Shown: in pieces, positions 1 to 4,752 of the stretch
Numbering within the stretch: the stretch's first letter is position 1
Layout of the letters: each line of letters begins with the position of its first letter
NCBI GenBank assembly: GCA_963545585.1
Contig: CAUUKX010000120.1
Coordinates: forward strand, 1-5,463
From: W11650 sp963545585
GTDB lineage: Bacteria > Bacillota > Clostridia > Lachnospirales > Vallitaleaceae
Direction: 5' to 3'
Length of the DNA: 5,463 nucleotides
Notes under the pieces: generated by a model
The model's input: the letters and a program-made list of their open reading frames with translations, nothing else
What the model was told of the DNA's origin: nothing
Database searches by the model: none
Translations under genes and position numbers: made by a program

Positions 1-1
1 G

Positions 2-82
2 ACGATGGTTGCCGTCAGTCATAACCACGATTTTGACCGTTACAGTAATAAAATAGTAGAGTTAGGGGAGAATTTTGTTTAA
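2..82 (+). CDS. C-terminal end of a probable ABC-type ATPase (partial, 5' end outside window)
   Basis: The frame is open from the left edge to TAA at 80-82 and gives 26 residues. They contain V-A-V-S-H-N-H-D-F followed by D-R-Y-S-N-K-I-V-E-L. This resembles the end of an ABC ATPase nucleotide-binding domain: a hydrophobic beta strand, the switch histidine (H-loop) in a V-S-H context, then an A/S-N/D-(K/R)-I-x-E-L strand. ABC-F proteins and export ATPases both look like this here. The stop codon falls inside the terminator hairpin (65-90), so the gene ends essentially at its terminator. It converges on the chemoreceptor gene, with 15 bp between the two stops. No Walker or signature motif is in view, so the family is an inference from one short motif. 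Another P-loop protein is possible. Confidence 0.5.
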   Translation, partial: TMVAVSHNHDFDRYSNKIVELGENFV

Positions 83-96
83 TTCTCCCCTTTTTT
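65..96 (+). terminator. Rho-independent terminator between convergent genes
   Basis: A 10-bp perfect stem, GGGGAGAATT (65-74) with AATTCTCCCC (81-90), closes a 6-nt loop and is followed by six T residues (91-96). It is a textbook terminator for the plus-strand gene ending at 82. Read on the minus strand, the same stem starts 8 nt beyond the chemoreceptor stop, but a weaker, broken T stretch follows it. It may therefore terminate both convergent genes, more efficiently on the plus strand. Confidence 0.88.
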
Positions 97-97
97 G

Positions 98-2086
98 TTA
101 AATCTTAAACTTATTAATCATTTCAATCATATCCTGCGCCAGAGTTGATAAGTTGGCACTGGCACTGGCTACTTCCTGCGCCGAGGATAGCTGCAAATTA
201 AGAGAATCAGAAGATTCCTGAGCGGCTGCGGCATTTTCCTCGGACAGGGCAGACAGATTTTCAATGACGCCAACCAGCGACTCTTTGGTCTCCTCTAATT
301 CCTGAACGGAATGATTTAGGTGATTGACTTCACTCATATTTTTATCCAGTTCAGTGGAAATGATATCGAACAATTCTCGGGTTTCGTTAACCTTATCGTT
401 TTGTTCGGTTATCGTGTCGCCAACCACTGCCATGATAGCAACTGTTTCGCTGACCTTTTCGGTTAGACCCTGAACAATTTCCTGAATTTCCTTGGTAAAG
501 AGATTGGATTGTTCGGCCAATTTTCGGATTTCTTCGGCAACTACAGCAAAGCCTTTTCCAGCTTCTCCGGCACGGGCAGCTTCAATTGCAGCATTTAACG
601 CCAATAAATTGGTTTGATCAGAAATGGATTGAATCATATTGCTGGCCGCAGAAATTTGCGAGGCTCGGTCATTGGTATTTAAGATTACCGAATGAACCTG
701 TTCTGAGGCATCTTTTACTTTGTTGGTAGCAGTAATCAACTGACTGACAGTAACAATGCCTCGTTCCTTGGCGGAGGATACTTTTTGAATGATGATGTTT
801 AGGGTTTTAATAATATTTTCATTGGCACTAAGTGCTCCGTCCATGACCTGCATTGACTCTGCACCCTTTTGCATATCTTCGGCCTGCATAACTGCTCCGT
901 TTGAGATTTCTTCAACGGTTCTGGCCAAATTCCGGGAAGTGTTGGCGGAATGTTCGCTGGAAGAAGTCAGTTCTTCCGAAGAGACGGAAACTTGATTGGC
1001 GATATTGGTAATTTGTACAATAATTTCCTGAATATTTTTTTTAACTGTAATCAAGGCTCTGGATATAACACCGATTTCATCTTTATTTTTCGCATAAAGC
1101 AAAGATGGAGAAGTATCCGACAAAGTAAAGTCATATTCGCCCATTTCTTGAATTGCTTTGCTTAGGCGAATAATTGGCCGAGCAATGGAATTGGCAATCA
1201 AATAAATAATGAAAAGCAGGATTAAAACAGAAAGCAGTCCAATTACTGCCATAAAAGTAGCTAATTCATACGATACCTGAATTACTTCTTTAACTGGCGC
1301 TTCTAAAACAATCGCCCAGTTGGTGTTTTTAACTGGGCAAATGGCATAAAAACAAGCAATGCCGCTGCCCTTATGCGATAAAAAATCGGGCTTATTAGTG
1401 GAAAGTTTTTCGGCCACGGTTGACAATGCACCGTTTTTAACTGTGGCCATATTGTCATTTAAGGTATACTCGTCATGAATAATAAAATTACCATTTTTAT
1501 TCATCAAATAGGCTTTGCCGGTTTCTTCCAATTGAATGTCTTTAATTAAAGTTTCAAAATCTTTCATGGAAATATCACCACCCAAAACACCGACTGACTT
1601 TCCATTATAGTTTAGTTCATGGCTGATGGCAACGACGGTACTATTATCAATGGCATTGATATAGGGATCAGAAATAAAAGTTAAATTTTTGCCGATAGCA
1701 CCTTGATACCATCTGCGGCCGGTTGGGTCAAAGCTGGCATCCGGAACCCAGCCGGAACCGTCCAAAAAGGTTTTGTCGGCAAAACCGGCATAAAAAGTCA
1801 AAGCGCCGTTAACATGATTGGTCAAATAGCTTAAATCACTTAAAAGTGCCTGTCCTCTTTTTTGTTCTTTGGAAATTTGATTGGCGGAGAGTTCGACATA
1901 AGTCTTTTTTTCAGAAATGATGGTTTCAATGTCAGAAGCATATTTTTGGACGTAAGCCAACATGGTTTCCCGGCTTTCACTGACTAACAGAGATTTGGAA
2001 TAAATGTAGGAAACAATGGTCAGAACAATTATAACCAGCAGCATCGGAACGCCGATTAAAAATAACATTTTGTTTTTTAGTTTCAT
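98..2086 (-). CDS. Methyl-accepting chemotaxis protein with a periplasmic-type dCache sensor
   Basis: This is a transmembrane chemoreceptor of 662 aa. It senses a ligand outside the cell and controls CheA kinase through CheW. The ATG at 2084-2086 is chosen because GGGAGGA (plus 2092-2098) lies 5-6 nt upstream on the minus strand; a longer frame opens with TTG at 2146 but has no SD. Order of parts: transmembrane helix ~8-30, extracellular double-Cache domain ~31-274, second transmembrane helix ~275-299, HAMP ~300-353, then a long coiled-coil signalling domain. The conserved hairpin tip is at ~488-527 (D-Q-T-N-L-L-A-L-N-A-A-I-E-A-A-R-A-G-E). The Cache domain carries R124-x-W126-Y127, Y142 and D171, a spacing like amino-acid-binding dCache domains. 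A C-terminal E-E-N-A-A-A-A-Q-E-S segment (~616-625) could be a methylation site. No NWETF-type CheR tether is present. The ligand is not known. It is an orphan receptor here, with no che or flagellar gene alongside. Confidence 0.95.
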   Translation of the reverse strand: MKLKNKMLFLIGVPMLLVIIVLTIVSYIYSKSLLVSESRETMLAYVQKYASDIETIISEKKTYVELSANQISKEQKRGQALLSDLSYLTNHVNGALTFYAGFADKTFLDGSGWVPDASFDPTGRRWYQGAIGKNLTFISDPYINAIDNSTVVAISHELNYNGKSVGVLGGDISMKDFETLIKDIQLEETGKAYLMNKNGNFIIHDEYTLNDNMATVKNGALSTVAEKLSTNKPDFLSHKGSGIACFYAICPVKNTNWAIVLEAPVKEVIQVSYELATFMAVIGLLSVLILLFIIYLIANSIARPIIRLSKAIQEMGEYDFTLSDTSPSLLYAKNKDEIGVISRALITVKKNIQEIIVQITNIANQVSVSSEELTSSSEHSANTSRNLARTVEEISNGAVMQAEDMQKGAESMQVMDGALSANENIIKTLNIIIQKVSSAKERGIVTVSQLITATNKVKDASEQVHSVILNTNDRASQISAASNMIQSISDQTNLLALNAAIEAARAGEAGKGFAVVAEEIRKLAEQSNLFTKEIQEIVQGLTEKVSETVAIMAVVGDTITEQNDKVNETRELFDIISTELDKNMSEVNHLNHSVQELEETKESLVGVIENLSALSEENAAAAQESSDSLNLQLSSAQEVASASANLSTLAQDMIEMINKFKI

Positions 2087-2119
2087 TGGAATCCTCCCGT
2101 GCATGAGCGTAGCGGAACA

Positions 2120-2146
2120 AGTATATTGAATGTGTGGTTTTGACAA
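2120..2146 (-). promoter_or_regulatory. Possible promoter of the chemoreceptor gene
   Basis: On the minus strand TTGTCA (plus 2141-2146) precedes TATACT (plus 2120-2125) with a 15-bp spacer, about 34 bp upstream of the start codon. Both hexamers are close to SigA consensus but the spacer is short. I saw no SigD (flagellar sigma) promoter with the usual TAAA and CCGATAT boxes, although chemoreceptor genes often use one. This is a weak prediction. Confidence 0.3.
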
Positions 2147-2248
2147 GGTGTTTTACTTAAAAACAACATTATCATTTGATAAAAGATTCTGCATAGATTT
2201 CCAGTATGACTTAATTGTAGCAATTTAAAACTGTCTTATCAATATACT
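2120..2248. repeat. 10-bp inverted repeat in the chemoreceptor upstream region
   Basis: AGTATATTGA (2120-2129) and its exact reverse complement TCAATATACT (2239-2248) flank 109 bp of AT-rich, gene-free DNA. The 2120 arm overlaps the possible -10 box of the chemoreceptor promoter. It could be a pair of regulator sites or chance in AT-rich sequence. I see nothing else that can be named in 2087-2305. Confidence 0.3.
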
Positions 2249-2305
2249 GCAACACCGGAAATAACTTTTTCACGTTACCTAAAAAATTATATTTCTATGT
2301 AAAAT

Positions 2306-2334
2306 TTGACAAATAAAAAGTAAAATGATATAAT
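2306..2334 (+). promoter_or_regulatory. Consensus SigA promoter of a short transcription unit
   Basis: TTGACA (2306-2311) and TATAAT (2329-2334) are both perfect consensus hexamers and are separated by the optimal 17 bp in A-rich DNA. Transcription should begin near 2341. It would run through the palindromic element (2374-2525) and the small ORF (2591-2692) to the terminator at 2755-2791. A promoter this strong before so little coding sequence suggests that either the small peptide or the structured RNA is made in quantity. Confidence 0.85.
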
Positions 2335-2366
2335 CTATATGTGGAAAACAATAAGAAACTTTTTAA

Positions 2367-2373
2367 TCAATTA
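2367..2373 (+). repeat. Left copy of 7-bp direct repeat (target site duplication)
   Basis: TCAATTA lies immediately outside the left terminal inverted repeat and is repeated exactly at 2526-2532 outside the right one. The last A could instead belong to the inverted repeat, which would then be 15 bp with a 5-bp duplication CAATT. The sequence allows both readings. Confidence 0.7.
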
Positions 2374-2525
2374 CTCAACTTTCCCATGTTCGTTAGAACA
2401 GTCTTTTTTAGGCTCGTTGCATGGCGGGAACGATAGGCAAATTGCGAAGCAAATTGCCGAAAGTGGAGTCCATGTACCCGCTCTCCGAGCGGGATAGAGC
2501 CAAAAAAGACTATGGGAAAGTTGAG
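2374..2525. mobile_element. MITE-like palindromic element, complete copy 1 (152 bp)
   Basis: The ends are perfect 14-bp inverted repeats, CTCAACTTTCCCAT (2374-2387) and its complement (2512-2525), bounded by a 7-bp direct repeat. The pairing continues inward: 2400-2409 with 2502-2511 and 2411-2415 with 2497-2501. This gives 29 bp interrupted by a single bulged A (2410) and by a 12-nt insertion on the left arm. The insertion is itself a hairpin, GTTC-GTTA-GAAC (2388-2399). Inside are a 7-bp stem (2418-2424 with 2470-2476, one G-T pair), a hairpin within it at 2436-2458 (10 pairing positions, one A-A mismatch, GAA loop), and a hairpin CCCGCTC-TCC-GAGCGGG (2477-2493). The element has no transposase and no plausible ORF, so it would have to be moved by an enzyme encoded elsewhere. 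A second copy starts at 5389. Transcribed from 2306, it would form a highly structured 5' leader. Confidence 0.8.
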
Positions 2526-2532
2526 TCAATTA
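2526..2532 (+). repeat. Right copy of 7-bp direct repeat (target site duplication)
   Basis: TCAATTA directly follows the right terminal inverted repeat and matches 2367-2373 exactly. This supports insertion of the 152-bp element by transposition rather than origin by local drift. Confidence 0.7.
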
Positions 2533-2590
2533 AAAAAATGATTTGTTTGAGATATGGATTTGTTTTGCATAAAAAAATAGGAGTAAAATA

Positions 2591-2692
2591 ATGGTTGAAA
2601 TAGAAAAAAAATTAGGAAAGAAATGGATTTTCCTTTTAGGATTTATCGTAGGGATTCTTATGTATGTGATTATTAGTTTTTTATTTAATTAA
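2591..2692 (+). CDS. Putative small single-pass membrane protein (33 aa)
   Basis: This ORF starts with ATG at 2591, preceded at good spacing by TAGGAG (2578-2583), and stops with TAA at 2690-2692. The product has a charged, lysine-rich N-terminus (residues 1-11, K-K-L-G-K-K) and then a continuous hydrophobic stretch from W12 to F32 long enough to cross the membrane. This pattern predicts a cytoplasmic N-terminus. No family is recognised; small membrane peptides can be toxins, regulators or subunits of larger complexes, and nothing here chooses among them. The SD, the consensus promoter at 2306 and the terminator at 2755 make it a self-contained gene. The palindromic element lies in its 5' leader. 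Without database support it could still be a chance ORF. Confidence 0.5.
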   Translation: MVEIEKKLGKKWIFLLGFIVGILMYVIISFLFN

Positions 2693-2693
2693 G

Positions 2694-2700
2694 AAGGAGA
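2694..2700 (+). other. Orphan Shine-Dalgarno site without a normal start codon
   Basis: AAGGAGA is a strong ribosome binding site directly after the small ORF, but no ATG, GTG or TTG follows at usable distance. The only codon at a suitable distance is ATT (2709-2711), which would give 15 codons to TAG at 2754-2756. It may mark a lost second gene of this small operon. Confidence 0.3.
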
Positions 2701-2744
2701 TATTAAAAATTCCCCAAAAATTCGATACCAACCGAAAAAATAAC

Positions 2745-2773
2745 TTGACGAAGTAGCATTGCTTTATTATAAT
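2745..2773 (+). promoter_or_regulatory. SigA promoter of the rpmH operon
   Basis: TTGACG (2745-2750, one mismatch) and TATAAT (2768-2773, perfect) are separated by 17 bp. Transcription should begin near 2780, leaving a leader of about 130 nt before rpmH. The promoter is interleaved with the terminator of the preceding unit: the -10 box lies largely in the terminator loop. Strong expression fits a ribosomal protein gene. Confidence 0.85.
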
Positions 2774-2791
2774 AAAAGCAGTGCTTTTTTT
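2755..2791 (+). terminator. Rho-independent terminator overlapping the rpmH promoter
   Basis: Bases 2755-2765 pair with 2775-2785 over 11 positions (one G-T pair), close a 9-nt loop, and lead into an unbroken run of T to 2791. This would end transcripts started at the 2306 promoter. RNA started near 2780 contains only the 3' half of the stem, so the rpmH transcript would not be terminated here. Confidence 0.8.
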
Positions 2792-2910
2792 CAAAGCTTT
2801 CGATGAAATCCGATTTTCGGAGCATTGCAATATGAGAACAACTTCTTAAAGCCTTATTGGAAGAGCAATCGGAAAATAAGCAAAAATAGAAAAAGAGGAG
2901 GTGCGCCGCT
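2780..2910 (+). other. rpmH 5' untranslated leader
   Basis: About 130 nt separate the predicted transcription start from rpmH. The leader holds a small hairpin, TCCGA-TTT-TCGGA (2809-2821). The CCGATT there (2810-2815) could alternatively pair with AATCGG (2867-2872), and ATTGC (2824-2828) with GCAAT (2865-2869). These mutually exclusive pairings could support regulation, but no known riboswitch or ribosomal-protein leader motif was recognised. Confidence 0.35.
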
Positions 2911-3045
2911 ATGAAAATGACTTATCAGCCGAAAAAGCGTCAAAGACAAGTAGAACATGGATTCAGAAAAAGAATGAGAACCAAAAACGGCAGAAATGTT
3001 TTGAGCCGTAGACGGGCAAAAGGAAGAAAGAAACTTGCGGCATAA
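2911..3045 (+). CDS. rpmH: 50S ribosomal protein L34
   Basis: L34 is a small basic protein that binds 23S rRNA in the large ribosomal subunit. The product is 44 aa, the usual bacterial length. It carries the family hallmarks M-K-x-T-Y-Q-P-K-K-R at the start, H-G-F-R-K-R-M (residues 16-22) and a C-terminal R-R-R-A-K-G-R-K-K-L. AGGAGGT at 2896-2902 is placed 8 nt before the ATG. It is the first gene of the cluster, behind its own promoter. A short terminator immediately after its stop (3047-3068) should let much more rpmH than rnpA message accumulate. Confidence 0.98.
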   Translation: MKMTYQPKKRQRQVEHGFRKRMRTKNGRNVLSRRRAKGRKKLAA

Positions 3046-3046
3046 G

Positions 3047-3068
3047 GACCACATTCGTGGTCTTTTTT
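3047..3068 (+). terminator. Attenuating terminator between rpmH and rnpA
   Basis: GACCAC (3047-3052) pairs with GTGGTC (3057-3062) around an ATTC loop, and six T residues follow. The stem begins 2 nt after the rpmH stop codon. It is short (6 bp), so partial read-through into rnpA is expected. This suits the need for far fewer RNase P than ribosomal protein molecules. No separate promoter is evident before rnpA. Confidence 0.7.
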
Positions 3069-3086
3069 CAGCAGGAGAGACTTGCA

Positions 3087-3437
3087 GTGAAGTCGGTTTG
3101 TTCACTCAAAAAGAATCAAGAGTTTAAGCAGGTTTATAATCATAGTTGTTCTTGTGTTAATAAGCATTTGATTGGATATTTCCTAAAAAATCAAACGGCG
3201 GAAAATCGGATCGGTATTTCGGTCAGCAAAAAGGTCGGCAACAGCGTTGTCCGGCATCGACTGAAAAGATTAGTAAAAGAAGCCTATCGTTTAAATCAAC
3301 AGAAAGTCAAAGCCGGCTATGACATTGTGATCGTAGTTCGGGCGGCAGCAAAAGGAAAGAATTATCAGGAGATAGAAACCAATTTATTGCATTTGCTTGG
3401 TTTGCGTAAAATATTAATAGAAAACGCAGAAGAATAG
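3087..3437 (+). CDS. rnpA: Ribonuclease P protein component
   Basis: RnpA is the protein subunit of RNase P, which with the catalytic RNA removes the 5' leader of pre-tRNAs. Start: GTG at 3087 with AGGAGA (3073-3078) upstream. This gives 116 aa beginning K-S-V-C-S-L-K-K-N-x-E-F, as typical for the family. A GTG further upstream at 3057 is in frame but lies in the terminator hairpin and has no SD. The RNA-binding signature is V-S-K-K-V-G-N-S-V-V-R-H-R-L-K-R at residues 46-61. The usual R-N-R triplet reads R-H-R (56-58), a substitution I believe occurs in other phyla as well. It ends 13 nt before yidD, in the standard order. Confidence 0.96.
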   Translation: MKSVCSLKKNQEFKQVYNHSCSCVNKHLIGYFLKNQTAENRIGISVSKKVGNSVVRHRLKRLVKEAYRLNQQKVKAGYDIVIVVRAAAKGKNYQEIETNLLHLLGLRKILIENAEE

Positions 3438-3450
3438 GCAAAGGTGAGAT

Positions 3451-3687
3451 ATGTTAAGTCGTTTGGCAATCGTTTTGGTGAAGTTTTATCGTAACTATAT
3501 TTCGCCGCTGAAAAGGCCAAGTTGTATTTATGTTCCGACTTGCTCCGCTTACGCTTTGGAAGCCTACCGACGGTTTGGCTTTTGGAAAGGAACCTATTTG
3601 TCGGTCAGGCGGGTTTTGTCCTGTCATCCTTTTCATAAGGGTGGGTATGATCCTGTGCCTGACAAGGAGGAAAAGAAATGTTGTTAG
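3451..3687 (+). CDS. yidD: Membrane protein insertion efficiency factor YidD
   Basis: YidD is a small, peripheral inner-membrane protein thought to help YidC-dependent insertion. The 78-aa product has the family pattern: an N-terminal amphipathic/hydrophobic stretch with F-Y-R-N-Y-I-S-P, then P-T-C-S-A-Y-A-L-E-A (29-38), G-F-W-K-G (43-47), and R-R-V-L-S-C-H-P-F-H-K-G-G-Y-D-P-V-P (53-70). The three family cysteines are C25, C31 and C58; an extra C-C pair ends the protein. AAGGTGA (3441-3447) precedes the ATG at a short distance. Its last 10 nt overlap the start of yidC, and the yidC SD lies inside its coding sequence, which points to translational coupling. Confidence 0.95.
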   Translation: MLSRLAIVLVKFYRNYISPLKRPSCIYVPTCSAYALEAYRRFGFWKGTYLSVRRVLSCHPFHKGGYDPVPDKEEKKCC

Positions 3688-4646
3688 TTTCGTTGACCCA
3701 GTCGACGGCACCGATAATCGGACCGATTTCCCGATTCTTCGGTGTAGTAATGGACTATATCTATAATATTTTAAAAAACGGCTTAGGGCTGGAATCGATA
3801 GGTATGTCCATCATCCTGTTTACCATTTTTACCCGGCTTTTGCTGCTGCCGCTGGCCTTTAAACAACAAAAGTCCATGCGCGAGATGCAGAAACTTCAGC
3901 CGGAAATGAAAAAAATTCAGGATAAGTATAAGAATAAAAAAGATCCGGAATCGCAGCAAAAAATGCAGATGGAAATATCGCAGCTTTATCAAAAGCACGG
4001 CACCAGCCCTTTTTCCGGCTGTCTGCCGCTAATTGTTCAGCTGCCGATTATTTGGGCGTTGTTTCAGGTATTAAGAAATTTACCGGCTTATATCGGAAGT
4101 GTCAGGGATATTTATTTGGGAATTGTGTCTAAGATTTCGGGTATTTCCGGAATCAGTTCGGTTTTGTTGGAGATTAACGAAGGTCTTAAAAGTTTGGGAG
4201 TTCCCAACTTTGATCCGACCTCGGAAAATCATTTGATTGATTTGTTCAGTAAGTTTACCACCGATCAGTGGAACCTGTTGTTTGAGAAAATGCCACAGCT
4301 GTCTACCGTTTTAGCGGACTCTTTGGCGCATATTAATAAGATCAATTATCTGCTGGGCATTAATTTAGCGGATAATCCGAATCTGGCCAGCATCGGTGTT
4401 TTGATTCCAGTGTTAAACGTAGCGGCTCAGTTTTTGGTATCGAAGCTGTCGATGGATAAAAATGCTGGCGGAAACGATCAGGCAGCGCAGACCAATAAGA
4501 CCATGATGTATACGATGCCCTTTGTAACCGGTTTTTTTGTGATTAGTATGCCGGCTGGTTTGGGTCTTTATTGGTTAGTTGGTACTTTATTCCAGTTAGT
4601 ACAGCAGATTGTGATTAATAAGTATTTGGATGAAAAAAAGAATTAA
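3678..4646 (+). CDS. yidC: Membrane protein insertase YidC/Oxa1 family
   Basis: YidC inserts and folds membrane proteins, alone or with SecYEG. The start at 3678 is set by AAGGAGG (3664-3670), inside the end of yidD; the two genes overlap by 10 nt. The product is 322 aa. Predicted membrane segments: ~41-60 with the conserved hydrophilic-groove arginine R53 (F-T-R-L-L-L-L-P-L), ~114-135 starting in P-F-S-G-C-L-P-L-I-V-Q-L-P-I, ~235-256, ~277-290 and ~292-313 with P-A-G-L-G-L-Y-W. A charged cytoplasmic helical hairpin lies at ~62-108 (M-R-E-M-Q-K-L-Q-P-E-M). There is no lipoprotein signal like that of Bacillus SpoIIIJ. The segment between the second and third core helices (~136-232) is long, which I recall as a feature of some clostridial YidC proteins. 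The short, lysine-containing tail resembles the SpoIIIJ type rather than a long basic tail. Confidence 0.96.
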   Translation: MLLVSLTQSTAPIIGPISRFFGVVMDYIYNILKNGLGLESIGMSIILFTIFTRLLLLPLAFKQQKSMREMQKLQPEMKKIQDKYKNKKDPESQQKMQMEISQLYQKHGTSPFSGCLPLIVQLPIIWALFQVLRNLPAYIGSVRDIYLGIVSKISGISGISSVLLEINEGLKSLGVPNFDPTSENHLIDLFSKFTTDQWNLLFEKMPQLSTVLADSLAHINKINYLLGINLADNPNLASIGVLIPVLNVAAQFLVSKLSMDKNAGGNDQAAQTNKTMMYTMPFVTGFFVISMPAGLGLYWLVGTLFQLVQQIVINKYLDEKKN

Positions 4647-4752
4647 GCAATACTTCTTTCCTATACTCGTAAAAAACACAGTTTAGGTATGACAGTCAAT
4701 AAAGAAAGACTTTGAACAGGGAAAGGGAGTAATTATTTTAATGGAGGATAGA

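Noticed and set aside
2087..2146. Longer chemoreceptor frame starting with TTG at 2146 (20 extra residues)
   Set aside because: No SD precedes it, it overlaps the possible -35 box, the extra residues are not hydrophobic or family-like, and the ATG at 2086 has a near-perfect SD.
2386..2436. Short ATG ORF inside the palindromic element
   Set aside because: It has no SD, ends after 16 codons, and the matching frame in copy 2 stops after 9 codons, so the element is not selected for coding.
2374..2525. Integron attC site, tRNA or known riboswitch as explanation of the palindrome
   Set aside because: The ends lack the attC core GTTRRRY/RYYYAAC arrangement, there is no tRNA T-loop or acceptor pattern, and the flanking 7-bp duplication points to transposition.
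2794..2803. AAGCTTTCGA shared between the rpmH leader and 5454-5463 of element copy 2
   Set aside because: It is only 10 nt, part of a different context, and cut by the window end; likely chance.
2803..2849. Leader micro-ORFs before rpmH (10 codons at 2803 and 5 codons at 2832, overlapping as ATGA)
   Set aside because: Neither has an SD and the residues show no run of a regulatory amino acid.
2087..2910. Replication origin next to rpmH
   Set aside because: No DnaA boxes of the TTATCCACA type and no iteron array were seen.
3057..3086. Upstream GTG start for rnpA at 3057
   Set aside because: It lies in the 3' arm of the terminator hairpin without an SD; the GTG at 3087 has AGGAGA and gives the usual RnpA N-terminus.
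2854..3105. Minus-strand ORF over rpmH
   Set aside because: It is antisense to the unmistakable L34 gene, has no family features, and is explained by codon composition. The same holds for the other opposite-strand or shifted frames over the chemoreceptor, yidD, yidC and khpB.
4647..4740. Terminator or promoter between yidC and khpB
   Set aside because: Only weak pairing (TTCTTT with AAAGAA) without a T tract, and no convincing -35/-10 pair, so cotranscription is the simpler reading.
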